Positions 35,489 through 43,936 of a stretch of DNA of 64,000 nt are shown here, in pieces. Location of the stretch: the NCBI RefSeq assembly GCF_030915505.1, contig NZ_CP133265.1, positions 3,810,001 through 3,874,000 of the forward strand. Reading direction: 5' to 3'. A program made the translations under genes and the position numbers. Each line of letters opens with the position of its first letter. The stretch's first letter is position 1. The notes under the pieces are model-generated. The model worked only from the letters and a program-made list of their open reading frames with translations, was not told the DNA's origin and did not search any database. The stretch is from Neobacillus sp. OS1-2. Its GTDB lineage: Bacteria > Bacillota > Bacilli > Bacillales > Cytobacillaceae.

Positions 35489-35857
35489 ATGCCGTTTGTA
35501 ATAAAAAAGATTGATCATGTTCAGCTTGCAGCACCAAAGGGCTGTGAAGAAACAGCAAGGGAATTTTTTGCCGGAGTCCTCGGTTTAACAGAAGTGGAAA
35601 AGCCAGAAGAATTAAAAAAACGAGGCGGAGTTTGGTTTAAGTTTGGAACGTTTCAACTTCATATTGGCGTGGAGGAACCATTTTCACCCGCCAAAAAAGC
35701 ACATCCAGGCTTCATTGTAGAGAATATTGAAGAATTAATAACGGCTCTTAGGAAAAAGAATATTGCCTATACCACTGACAATAATCTCCCAGGTGCAAGT
35801 AGAATTCATGTCCATGATCCGTTTGGCAATCGTCTCGAATTTTTAGAATGGATTTAA
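35489..35857 (+). CDS. VOC family (glyoxalase/bleomycin-resistance fold) protein
   Basis: A 122-residue single VOC module. IDHVQLAAPKG opens the fold with a candidate metal His; FQLHIGVEE, HPGFIVENIEEL and HDPFGNRLEFLEW follow. The histidine and glutamate pattern suggests a metal-dependent lyase or dioxygenase-like site. The start at 35489 follows GGGGGAG; the open frame upstream is non-coding. It is monocistronic. Substrate unknown. Confidence 0.87.
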   Translation: MPFVIKKIDHVQLAAPKGCEETAREFFAGVLGLTEVEKPEELKKRGGVWFKFGTFQLHIGVEEPFSPAKKAHPGFIVENIEELITALRKKNIAYTTDNNLPGASRIHVHDPFGNRLEFLEWI

Positions 35858-35872
35858 CCGAATATAAAATTT

Positions 35873-35987
35873 GCCCCATTCCAAATAATTGGGATGGGGC
35901 CGATCACCTTAAATTGGGGATTTAAGGCATGGTGTATGCGGGATTATTCTAAACAATTAGCTGCAAGGGGAGGGACACCCCTACAGC
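35873..35987. other. Non-coding segment with three consecutive hairpins
   Basis: Three inverted repeats lie in 115 bp: GCCCCATTCC/GGGATGGGGC (35873-35900), CCTTAAAT/ATTTAAGG (35907-35927) and GCTG..AGGGG/CCCCT..CAGC (35960-35987). The first lacks a T run, so it is not a standard terminator. The segment separates the convergent VOC and NADH dehydrogenase genes. No short gene with a ribosome site is seen. Confidence 0.5.
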
Positions 35988-36015
35988 CTGGAAGGTAATA
36001 TTATTTAAGTGATGG

Positions 36016-37239
36016 TTACTGTTTCACCGTTTCCTTTACCTGCTCACGGCTCACACCAAAATGCTGCTTAATAATTAGTGATGGTCCACCAAGATTAAAT
36101 AAATAACGGGCCTCAATAACTTGCTTCATAAAGGCTCCAAAAAGGCCGGATAAGCGGAAATTACCAACTTTACCAACAGCAGCCATGAGACCAATGGATG
36201 CTACAGATCCTTTATGATGATATTCAAACGCTTTTAAAGATTCACCTCTTATGGATGAAACAATGTTTTTCGCACAAACAGGTGCTTGTTGCAGCGCCAC
36301 TTGTGCAGTCGGAGGCAATGCGTTCTTTTCATCCTTCATGAATAATGAACAGTCTCCGATACTAAAAATATTGTTAATATTTTTTACGCGAAGATAGGAA
36401 TCAACTGGAATCTTGCCTTTCTCAATCGGCAGACCCCATTTGTGAACAATGGTGTTTCCTTTTACTCCACAAGACCAGATTAATGTTCTTGTTGGAATTT
36501 CGAGGTTATTTTCTAGCACAACCTTTTCAGGGGTACATTCCAGTATTTTGGTTGCGGTGATGACTTCAATATTCCGTTTTTCTAAAACCCTTTGTGTGTA
36601 TTCGATGGATTGCTTCGGGAAAAATGGAATGACAGATGCTGCAGCCTCAATGCCGACAATTCTAATTTTTTCAAATGGTATATCATGTTCCTTACAAAGT
36701 TTAGGCAGTCCATCGGCTAATTCGCCGAGCATCTCGATTCCGGTAAATCCTCCACCAGCAACAACAAAAGTTAACCGGGAAGGGTCATAATCCTGTTTAT
36801 AAAGGTTAAATTGTTTCATGATTTGATGGTAAATAATTTTTGTACTTCTAAAGCTTCGAATTTCAAAGGCATTTTCTTTTACACCTGGAATGCCATAAGT
36901 CTCTACTTCAAATCCGAGGGCAATTAATAAATAATCATAAGGGACGGCGTCTCCGCCCTCTAGATGCACTTCTTGGGAATTGATATCAATTGAGGCTACT
37001 GCAGCCTTAAGAAACCGTGTCTTTGCCGGATTAATTAGTTCTGGTATCGACATGGCAATTTGCCGATCTGCTGCCGTACCTACTCCTGTCTTATGAAGTT
37101 GTGTTGTAAGGTAATGATAGTCGTGTTTATTTATGAGTGTAACATCTGCTTCACCGGTTTTTAGTAATTTTTCTAGACTTTTACTTGTAATAATTCCTCC
37201 ATAGCCTGCACCTAAGATAACGATTTTTGGCTTTGTCAT
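36016..37239 (-). CDS. ndh: Type II NADH dehydrogenase (NDH-2)
   Basis: A 407-residue single-subunit NADH:menaquinone oxidoreductase, membrane-associated. It has the FAD-binding IVILGAGYGG at the N-terminus, a second Rossmann motif LTFVVAGGGFTGIEMLGEL, and the FAD-contact IFSIGDCSLF. The closest Bacillus relatives are YjlD (Ndh), YumB and YutJ; the paralogue cannot be fixed. The ATG at 37239 has TTAGGAG upstream. Two Rex-type boxes in front of it suggest NADH/NAD-responsive repression, as known for B. subtilis ndh. Confidence 0.9.
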   Translation of the reverse strand: MTKPKIVILGAGYGGIITSKSLEKLLKTGEADVTLINKHDYHYLTTQLHKTGVGTAADRQIAMSIPELINPAKTRFLKAAVASIDINSQEVHLEGGDAVPYDYLLIALGFEVETYGIPGVKENAFEIRSFRSTKIIYHQIMKQFNLYKQDYDPSRLTFVVAGGGFTGIEMLGELADGLPKLCKEHDIPFEKIRIVGIEAAASVIPFFPKQSIEYTQRVLEKRNIEVITATKILECTPEKVVLENNLEIPTRTLIWSCGVKGNTIVHKWGLPIEKGKIPVDSYLRVKNINNIFSIGDCSLFMKDEKNALPPTAQVALQQAPVCAKNIVSSIRGESLKAFEYHHKGSVASIGLMAAVGKVGNFRLSGLFGAFMKQVIEARYLFNLGGPSLIIKQHFGVSREQVKETVKQ

Positions 37240-37273
37240 TTTCCCCACTCCTAATACATTTTTATACTGTTCA

Positions 37274-37291
37274 TTGTGATGTATTTCACAA
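37274..37291. promoter_or_regulatory. Rex/Fnr-type box 1 upstream of ndh
   Basis: TTGTGATGTATTTCACAA: one base off the Rex consensus TTGTGAA-N4-TTCACAA, and a perfect Fnr pattern TGTGA-N6-TCACA. Confidence 0.65.
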
Positions 37292-37329
37292 ATATAGGTA
37301 AAAAAATTAAATTACTGCTCTATCCTATT

Positions 37330-37347
37330 ATGTGAAAAAATTCACAT
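37330..37347. promoter_or_regulatory. Rex-type box 2 upstream of ndh
   Basis: TGTGAA-AAAA-TTCACA (37331-37346), matching the Rex core exactly; 56 bp from box 1. Confidence 0.7.
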
Positions 37348-37491
37348 TCTCTCTATGCCTTTAGAATACGATAAAATCGTTTATATCTCAAGTACCTTTT
37401 AACTAAATTTTTGTCGAATTGGTAAATTTTTTTAGAAAAAACGGGAATGATAATTTAGTGATTTAATTTCAATGAAGAATGGAAGGCGATA

Positions 37492-38049
37492 ATGATGAAG
37501 CTTAAAATGTTACTTTTATCCATGGCATTGGTATTCTCCATGCCAAATTTTGCTGCGGCACATGAACATGAATCTACCCCAGTAGATCACGATGAAAAAC
37601 CTTGCAATTGCAAGGAGGATAAACACCGCCATTTGATGCACAAAGACTGGCAGGCAATGATGAAGGAGAGAGAGCAGAAGCTGCTTTCATGGGTGGACCA
37701 ATATACACCGGATAAAAAGGGAGAATGGACAAAGGTTCTTGAGGAAAAGAAAACGCTCCGTAATCAGTGGATGAGCCCGGAAAATGCCGCTAAAAGGGAG
37801 CAATGGAAAAAAGAGAAAATGACAAAAATGGAAGAGCTTAAGAAACAGTTGGATGAAGGAAAGATCACGAAGGAAGAATTTATGAAGAAGGCGCACCATG
37901 GTAAAAAGATGGGACATTGGAAGATATTCCATGATTTACGACTAGCTGTTGATAAGAAGGATGATAAGCAGGCAGCAGTTCTCCTCAATCAACTCTTGGT
38001 ACAAATGAAAGAGCATAACCAAATGATGAAAGAAATGTTAAAAAAGTAA
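37492..38049 (+). CDS. Secreted Met/His/Lys-rich helical protein
   Basis: A 185-residue protein with a signal peptide (MLLLSMALVFSMPNFAAA, cleavage after AAA). A short metal-ligand-rich N-terminus follows (HEHESTPVDHDEKPCNCKEDKHRH). The rest is a charged helical domain with 11 or more methionines and repeated K/E (MTKMEELKKQLDEGKITKEEF), ending HNQMMKEMLKK. The composition recalls extracytoplasmic metal or stress chaperones of the CpxP/Spy type, but homology is not claimed. The start follows GGAAGG. A terminator follows. A metal-binding role is inferred. Confidence 0.7.
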   Translation: MMKLKMLLLSMALVFSMPNFAAAHEHESTPVDHDEKPCNCKEDKHRHLMHKDWQAMMKEREQKLLSWVDQYTPDKKGEWTKVLEEKKTLRNQWMSPENAAKREQWKKEKMTKMEELKKQLDEGKITKEEFMKKAHHGKKMGHWKIFHDLRLAVDKKDDKQAAVLLNQLLVQMKEHNQMMKEMLKK

Positions 38050-38060
38050 AAAGTGGAGGA

Positions 38061-38095
38061 AAAAGTTAATCCCATGTGGGGGTTAACTTTTTTTG
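38061..38095 (+). terminator. Intrinsic terminator
   Basis: AAAGTTAATCCC pairs with GGGGTTAACTTT, followed by a T tract. Confidence 0.85.
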
Positions 38096-38179
38096 TAAAG
38101 AGGAAATATTTTCGGGTGCTAAAATGCGTTTGCTGAGGGAATATTTAAAGAGGTAGGATAGTTTTAGGAGGCGATTATA

Positions 38180-38305
38180 TTGGACAAAAAGAAATTAATG
38201 ATGACCACAATTGGAATCGGAGCTGCCTATTTACTAAGAAGTGGAAAGTCACGAAAGAAATTAATGAATCAATTTAATGCAATGGCGGGAAAATCTAAAA
38301 GGTAA
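38180..38305 (+). CDS. Small basic protein, 41 residues
   Basis: A short gene with a strong ribosome site (TAGGAGGCG, 7 bases before TTG 38180). The product has a short hydrophobic glycine/alanine stretch (MMTTIGIGAAYLLRSG) followed by a basic tail ending AGKSKR. It is similar in style to uncharacterised 40-residue proteins common in Bacillus. It is followed by a terminator shared with tatA. No function is known to me. Confidence 0.65.
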   Translation: MDKKKLMMTTIGIGAAYLLRSGKSRKKLMNQFNAMAGKSKR

Positions 38306-38310
38306 ACAAA

Positions 38311-38344
38311 AAAAGCATCCCCTGAACCTATATAGGGGATGTTT
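38311..38344. terminator. Bidirectional terminator before tatA
   Basis: AAGCATCCCCT pairs with AGGGGATGTTT, A and T runs on both sides; convergent genes. Confidence 0.8.
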
Positions 38345-38353
38345 TATCTGAAC

Positions 38354-38563
38354 TTATTTTTTTAAATCAACTTTTTTAACCTCTTTGATATCTTCTGTTA
38401 TTTCAGCTTTGATATCGTCAGCTATTCCCTCAGTTGCTTTTTTAAATTCACGAATTGATTTTCCAAAAGCACGCCCAATTTCAGGGAGCTTATTCGGCCC
38501 AAAAATAACTAAGGCAACAGTCAGAATTAAAATTAATCCCGGAACACCAATATTAGAAAACAT
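38354..38563 (-). CDS. tatA: Twin-arginine translocase subunit TatA/TatE
   Basis: A 69-residue Tat component: one N-terminal span ([25 protein letters not shown]) with the conserved [17 protein letters not shown] hinge and amphipathic helix, then a charged tail. No tatC is adjacent, so it is an orphan copy, as one of the three tatA genes is in B. subtilis. The start at 38563 follows GGGAGATG. Confidence 0.93.
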   Translation of the reverse strand: MFSNIGVPGLILILTVALVIFGPNKLPEIGRAFGKSIREFKKATEGIADDIKAEITEDIKEVKKVDLKK

Positions 38564-38650
38564 AAGTTACATCTCCCAGTACATTCGATTTCAAGTTTAT
38601 TATAACCGTTTAGCTTGAAATGTTCTAGTGTGATGGGCAAAATGTCCTTT

Positions 38651-39703
38651 TTATAAAATCAGGTCTGTCTGAAGGTAATAGTACAATAGTTTTGCGGTAT
38701 TTTCGATTGACGATTGGTGTGTACGTTCAAATGCATGTGATGAATCGATCCCCGGTCCGATTAGTCCATGAACAATATCATGTCCTGAACGAATGGCTGC
38801 TGACGCATCAGAACCATAAAAGGGATAAATGTCTAATTTATAATCAATGTTATTTTCCTCTGCAAGGCGTACTAATTTTTTTCGTAAACCATAATGATAC
38901 GGGCCGCTCGCATCCTTCACACAGATGGAAACTGTATATTCATCGGTAGATTGACCGTCACCCATTGCCCCCATATCGACCGCTAGGTATTCAACCGTTT
39001 CAGGGGTAATATTTGAGTTACCGCCATAGCCAATTTCTTCATTATTCGAAATGAGAAAGTGTGTCGTATGGGGCAATGTAAGGTTCTCTGTTTTCACTTG
39101 CCTAATTAATTGCAGAAGAATGGCAACTGATGCTTTATCATCCAAATGCCGCGATTTAATATATCCGCTTGGAGTTATTTCCACTCGTGGGTCGAATGAA
39201 ACAAAATCACCGACTTCGATACCCAGCGCCCTCACTTCGTCGGCATTATCTACTTTTTCATCAATCCGCACCTCGATATTTTCCTGATTTCGCTCGGCTT
39301 TGCCGGCATCCTTATAAACATGGACGGACGTCTGATGCATAAGAATGGTACCAGTGTATTTCTTGCCACCGCTTGTTTCAATTTGGCAGTATTCCCCCTC
39401 GATGGAGTTGAATTTAAAACCGCCAATTAGGTCAATCTTTAATCGTCCATTTGCCTTTATTTCCTTTACCATTGCGCCTAGCGTATCGACATGCGCTGTA
39501 AGCATCCGGTGTTTACTTGAATCTTTTCCTTCAATTGTCGCAATTAAGCCGCCTTTACGGTTCCGATAGGTTTGGATTTGTAATTCGGATAGGAAATTTT
39601 CGACAAAGGTAATGACTTCATTTGTATTACCAGACGGGCTAGGAATTGAGACCAAATCTCTTATTAATTTCATTGTTTCTGCTGAATATGTATGATTACC
39701 CAC
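38651..39703 (-). CDS. M42 family metallopeptidase (YhfE-like)
   Basis: A 350-residue dinuclear metal aminopeptidase (glutamyl aminopeptidase/endoglucanase family). Metal ligands and catalytic residues: TAHVDT, SRHLDDKAS, NNEEIGYGG, AVDMG and the C-terminal SSHAFERTH. Length and sequence fit B. subtilis YhfE. GTG 39703 is chosen because AGAGGGGTAG lies 5 bases before it; ATG 39730 has no ribosome site. It is monocistronic and cytosolic, cleaving short peptides. Confidence 0.92.
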   Translation of the reverse strand: MGNHTYSAETMKLIRDLVSIPSPSGNTNEVITFVENFLSELQIQTYRNRKGGLIATIEGKDSSKHRMLTAHVDTLGAMVKEIKANGRLKIDLIGGFKFNSIEGEYCQIETSGGKKYTGTILMHQTSVHVYKDAGKAERNQENIEVRIDEKVDNADEVRALGIEVGDFVSFDPRVEITPSGYIKSRHLDDKASVAILLQLIRQVKTENLTLPHTTHFLISNNEEIGYGGNSNITPETVEYLAVDMGAMGDGQSTDEYTVSICVKDASGPYHYGLRKKLVRLAEENNIDYKLDIYPFYGSDASAAIRSGHDIVHGLIGPGIDSSHAFERTHQSSIENTAKLLYYYLQTDLIL

Positions 39704-39906
39704 TGCAACTACCCCTCTCTGACTTTTCATTCCTTACTATTATACTAAAAATTGAAAATGACATGTGAAATATCGAATTTTGGTCAACTTTTTATGAATG
39801 TTTGCATAGGTTAACTGTGTTAATTATTTTTCTGTAGGATAAACAGGGGAAAATTGGACATAAATGGGAGTATTCATACTATTAAAATAAATAGGAGGAC
39901 AAAAAA

Positions 39907-40221
39907 ATGTTGACCAGAGCAGAATTATATAACCATAAGCCGAAGCAGTCTTCTTGGAGGGGTCTAGTTTTTTTCATCATCACCTGCAGCATCTTAACCG
40001 CCGGTTTCTTTATTTTTCGCTATTACTATCAAAGTACAATAAAAATTGAAGCGCCGAGTGAGGATTTGGGACAGAAGGTTGTGATCCATCTTCCCAATGG
40101 ACAAAAGGTTTTGACGTATGACAATTTAATTATTGAAAAAGATGGAAAGACCTATTATAAAGGGGAGCGCAACACGATTGATTTAACAGGGGGAACCGTT
40201 GCTTATGAAAATTGGGAATAG
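39907..40221 (+). CDS. Hypothetical single-span membrane protein
   Basis: A 104-residue protein: a basic N-terminal cytoplasmic segment, one span (GLVFFIITCSILTAGFFIFRYY) and an outward beta-rich domain of about 60 residues (KVVIHLPNGQKVLTYDNLIIEKDGK). The ATG has a strong AGGAGG. The stop codon lies at the left edge of the repeat element, so the C-terminus might have been altered by insertion of that element. I do not recognise the family. Confidence 0.7.
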   Translation: MLTRAELYNHKPKQSSWRGLVFFIITCSILTAGFFIFRYYYQSTIKIEAPSEDLGQKVVIHLPNGQKVLTYDNLIIEKDGKTYYKGERNTIDLTGGTVAYENWE

Positions 40222-40375
40222 GAAAAGCGCAAGTGCCCTGGTCAGCGGCGTATGGCTTGGAGCGCCCCGACGGAGATAAAGGAAACACGATGAGCCGGAG
40301 GCGAATCGATGTTGACTTATCGAGGGTGGAGAGCGAAAGACACTAGCCGCTAGGGCACTGGAGCTGGACAATTCC
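40222..40375. repeat. Dispersed structured repeat element, about 150 bp
   Basis: GC-rich non-coding sequence unlike its surroundings. AGTGCCCT-ggtc-AGCGGC (40232-40249) is complementary to GCCGCTAGGGCACT (40346-40359), giving a 14-bp terminal stem with a 4-nt bulge. Outside it TTGGGAAT (40212-40219) and ATTCCCAA (40371-40378) also pair. It resembles, from memory, repeats scattered between convergent genes in Bacillus genomes. There is no transposase. A partial copy lies at 16688. Confidence 0.75.
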
Positions 40376-40403
40376 CAAAGTTGAGATTTATAATAGTCTT
40401 TTG

Positions 40404-41354
40404 TTATTTAAACCATCCCTTTTTGGTAAACCATAATGTCATCCCAACTGCGATTATGAACATGAGGATTAGTGAACCAAAATATCCATATTTCCAAGTC
40501 AGTTCCGGCATATAGTGAAAATTCATCCCATATATACCCACGATGAAGGTTAGCGGCATAAATATGGTAGTAATCACCGTTAAGACCTTCATTACATGGT
40601 TGGTTTCATTGGCATTGATGGAAATATAGCTATCACGAATATCGGTTGTAAGCTCGCGACTTGCTTCAATCATCTCAGATAATTTAAGCAAATGATCGTA
40701 AATATCAGAAAAATAGGCGATTTTCCCTTCAATACTCGTTAATCGCTTGGAATTGAGAATTCTGTACAATAAATCTCTCATGGGTGTAACCGTGTGCCTT
40801 AATGATAGCAAGTCATGTCGTGCATCAAATAAATCCTTCAGTAACGCCTCTGTTGATCTCCCCTTGGAATTCTCATCAATTTCATTTAAGGTATCATCAA
40901 TTTGATTCACTAAAGGAAAATAATTATCGACCAGACTATCGAGAACATGATAAAAAACATGGGAGGGATCCCATTGATCTGTATTCAATGATTGACTGAA
41001 TCGATTCCAAACCTCATTAATTTCTGGAGATAGTTTATGATGAAAAGTAACAACATAGTTCTTACTAAGAAAGAAATCAACTTCCTCTCTTGCAATTGTT
41101 TGCTGGTTCAATGCCTGGATCACAAAAAAAGCATAGTCCTCATAATAATCTAGTTTTGGTCGTTGTAGATGATGAATACAGTCCTCAATTGCTAATGGGT
41201 GGAAGGAAAGCGGATTCCTGAGAAATTCCATTTCCTCCTTACTGGGCTCATGAAAATCAATCCAGAACCATTGGTAATCTCCCTTGACAAGTGTTGAAAT
41301 TTCTAGGCCTTTGACTAATTCAAGATTCTTATTAACTGCAATTGTCCTTATCAT
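40404..41354 (-). CDS. corA: CorA family magnesium/cobalt transporter
   Basis: A 316-residue pentameric Mg2+ channel. The C-terminal two spans contain the selectivity signature YGMN (IVGIYGMNFHYMPE), followed by the second span and a basic tail WFTKKGWFK. The large N-terminal cytoplasmic domain has YEDYAFFVIQAL and HHKLSPEINEVW. The start at 41354 follows AAGGAG. Monocistronic. Confidence 0.94.
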   Translation of the reverse strand: MIRTIAVNKNLELVKGLEISTLVKGDYQWFWIDFHEPSKEEMEFLRNPLSFHPLAIEDCIHHLQRPKLDYYEDYAFFVIQALNQQTIAREEVDFFLSKNYVVTFHHKLSPEINEVWNRFSQSLNTDQWDPSHVFYHVLDSLVDNYFPLVNQIDDTLNEIDENSKGRSTEALLKDLFDARHDLLSLRHTVTPMRDLLYRILNSKRLTSIEGKIAYFSDIYDHLLKLSEMIEASRELTTDIRDSYISINANETNHVMKVLTVITTIFMPLTFIVGIYGMNFHYMPELTWKYGYFGSLILMFIIAVGMTLWFTKKGWFK

Positions 41355-41503
41355 AAGATCTCCTTATCGACTTTTTCCTACATCCACTATAAGGGATTGA
41401 ATAAAAAAAATCAGCTAGTTACAGCAATTGATAGAATGGATTAGAATAAAATACCAATCAACGCGGAAACTAAATGGAAAGAAGCGCTCCTGAGAGGTAT
41501 AAA

Positions 41504-42838
41504 ATGCCAACTAATCAAATTCAATCGATCAAAGAGAGTCTCAAAAATAAAATACAGCCGGCTGTAGATGTAGTTTTCAAGGAATTTCATAGCCAAGAAA
41601 AATATATGGAAGCTTTATATATTAAAACGATTAGCGATGAAACGATTATCTACGATAAATTGCTTAAACCTTTTTTTGAAACTAATAGTCCTGAAGAATT
41701 TTCTGCCTATCTTCGATCGAACCCGCAAGTTAAACCTTTTGAGAGCGAACAGAAATCGCTTGATGAGTTAATAAAAGGTGTGGCTGTTATATTTTATAAG
41801 AATTCCATTCTTTTATTAGATAGTAAAGTGGATCGAAATAACTCGGTATTAGCTACAACGGTGGAGACAACAATACAAGGCCCGCAATCAGGGTTTAGTG
41901 AAAGTTTGGGGACAAATCTGGGGCTTATTCGTAAGCGTTATCCGGAAAGTACTCTAAATGTGGAATCAACAATAGTTGGGACAATTTCAAAAACTGATGT
42001 GATGATTCTTCATGATTCAAAGCGTGCTGACCCCGATACGTTAGATCGAATAAGACAGTTTTTAGCCTCTATTGATGTTCACATGTTTCAAACAGGCGAG
42101 CAGTTACTCGATATTATTAAAAAAAGTAACAGGGCGCTCGTACCCGTGATGCTTGTAACCGAAAGACCTGACAGGGTTGCGGTGAATTTAGCGGCAGGGA
42201 AAATCATTATCTTAGTTTCGGGTTCACCATTTGCTGTTGTTTTACCAACGGTTATGAAAGATTTCATGTCTTCAATGGAAGATATATATCAGACATACTG
42301 GGTAGCAAAATTCCTACAAATCTTAAGGTATATTGGTTTTCTGACTAGCCTAGTTTTACCCGGTCTTTATGTTGCGGTCACTAGTTATAATCCTGAACTA
42401 TTTAGGGTTCAACTAGCATTAAGTATTGCTGGCAGCCGTCAGAGTGTACCATACCCTTCATTCATTGAAGTGTTACTGATGTTGTTTATGATGGAAATGC
42501 TGACTGAAGCAAGTATTCGCCTGCCAAAAGCGATTGGGCCAACTGCCACAACGGTAGGCGGTCTAATATTAGGACAGGCAGCGACGGAAGCGGGCCTTGT
42601 CAGTAATATTATGATTATCATCGTTTCATCCGTAGCTATTTCAAATTTTGTAGTACCGATAAATGCCTTCAGCTTTACGCTCAGAATCATGAAATACTTT
42701 GTTTTAGCGATGAGTACCTTATTCGGTTTAGTAGGAGTGGTACTCGGATTCTTCATCCTGGTTGCCTATATGGTGAAATTAGATAGTTTTGGTGAGCCCT
42801 ATCTTACCCTAGTCCAAAGCAAACCTCGTCAAGATTAG
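41504..42838 (+). CDS. Spore germination protein, GerA subunit family
   Basis: A 444-residue A subunit of a germinant receptor in the spore inner membrane. The N-terminal soluble domain includes the KGVAVIF and ETTIQGPQSGFSESLGTNLGLIRKR signatures. Conserved membrane-domain segments are YTYWVAKFLQILRY-like QTYWVAKFLQILRYIGF, LPGLYVAVTSYNPEL, and RLPKAIGPTATTVGGLILGQAA. ATG 41504 has AGAGG 7 bases upstream; ATG 41474 is a weaker alternative. First gene of a ger A-B-C-DUF421 operon. Expression in the forespore under sigma-G is expected from the family, but I could not assign a promoter. Confidence 0.93.
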   Translation: MPTNQIQSIKESLKNKIQPAVDVVFKEFHSQEKYMEALYIKTISDETIIYDKLLKPFFETNSPEEFSAYLRSNPQVKPFESEQKSLDELIKGVAVIFYKNSILLLDSKVDRNNSVLATTVETTIQGPQSGFSESLGTNLGLIRKRYPESTLNVESTIVGTISKTDVMILHDSKRADPDTLDRIRQFLASIDVHMFQTGEQLLDIIKKSNRALVPVMLVTERPDRVAVNLAAGKIIILVSGSPFAVVLPTVMKDFMSSMEDIYQTYWVAKFLQILRYIGFLTSLVLPGLYVAVTSYNPELFRVQLALSIAGSRQSVPYPSFIEVLLMLFMMEMLTEASIRLPKAIGPTATTVGGLILGQAATEAGLVSNIMIIIVSSVAISNFVVPINAFSFTLRIMKYFVLAMSTLFGLVGVVLGFFILVAYMVKLDSFGEPYLTLVQSKPRQD

Positions 42839-42862
42839 AAATGAGTAAAGGAGGGGAGGCAG

Positions 42863-43936
42863 TTGAACCGCTATTATATTTATTTAGTGTTATTAAACAT
42901 GCTAGTGAATGTGATTATCTTTGTTCCCAAAATACTAATTCAATATCGCTACGAAGGGGCAGTAATGGGTGTACTCATCGCCATTCCAATTGGTGTTGCT
43001 TTAAATTATTTATATAGTAAAGCGATTAATAAGTTCCCGGAACAAGGCCTTCCCGAAATTTTAGCACACTCAAAGCATAGATGGTTAAAAATGCTTCATT
43101 TTGGCAGTAGCCAATTAATATGGTTTTCAGCCGGACTGATCACTCTTGTTGGCTTTATTGATATCTTAGCAAGGTTTGTTAACCCGGAAATGCCCAAGTT
43201 GGTATTCCTAGTTATTTATTTGGCTGCGCTTTTTCTAATCATCCAGTTCCCTACTGAAAGAGTCATGTATTTTTTGGAAATTGTTTTGTTTCTCAATACA
43301 CCATTAATTGGGTTTATTATTTTTAAGGCATTTACAAATGAATACCTTATCTGGGATTCGATATTGGAGGTTAGTACATATATTTTCGTAAAACCAAGTT
43401 TAAAATCCATCGCCGCGGCTACCTATTGTTTTGCTGGTTATGCCAACCTCATTATTTTTAATCGAGTGATCAAGGGGAAATTGAAAATATGGAACTTTAT
43501 TGCCATTTTTATTTTGGGCACATTTAATTTATTTACCACCTTCTTCATCCCAATTGGGTTTCACGGCTCAGACGGTGCCCAAGAATATCTATATCCTTGG
43601 ATTTCAACCGCGGATTCACTGCGGATGGTGTATAGTCCGATTGAACGGGTCATATTTCTGTTTCTCATGTTTTATATGAGTATTTCACTAATGAGTGTAG
43701 CTGTTCATTGGCATGTTGCCTATGAATTAATCAAGGGAAGCTTTAGGGGAAAAATAAGTAAAAAGAAAAATTGGATGATTCTTTCCTCTTTCACTTGTTG
43801 TTCGTTTATCGCGGTCATTTATTTCAATACAGTCCTATTAACCAAAATAACGGTTTATTGGATGATTTTTCGTCTAGGTATTGAAATGATAGTTGTGGCA
43901 ATATTTTTCATTTGGGCTAGGAGGCGGACAGCATGA
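42863..43936 (+). CDS. Spore germination protein, GerB permease family
   Basis: A 357-residue APC-like membrane protein with about 10 spans, the B subunit thought to bind the germinant. GerB features include YCFAGYANLIIFNR and GFHGSDGAQEYLYPWISTADSLRM. TTG start 42863 follows GAGGGGAGG. Its stop overlaps the GerC start by 4 bases (ATGA). The germinant cannot be predicted. Confidence 0.92.
   Translation: MNRYYIYLVLLNMLVNVIIFVPKILIQYRYEGAVMGVLIAIPIGVALNYLYSKAINKFPEQGLPEILAHSKHRWLKMLHFGSSQLIWFSAGLITLVGFIDILARFVNPEMPKLVFLVIYLAALFLIIQFPTERVMYFLEIVLFLNTPLIGFIIFKAFTNEYLIWDSILEVSTYIFVKPSLKSIAAATYCFAGYANLIIFNRVIKGKLKIWNFIAIFILGTFNLFTTFFIPIGFHGSDGAQEYLYPWISTADSLRMVYSPIERVIFLFLMFYMSISLMSVAVHWHVAYELIKGSFRGKISKKKNWMILSSFTCCSFIAVIYFNTVLLTKITVYWMIFRLGIEMIVVAIFFIWARRRTA

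Noticed and set aside
40183..40371. Minus-strand open frame in the repeat element
   Set aside because: Lies wholly in structured repeat DNA; no ribosome site or family resemblance.
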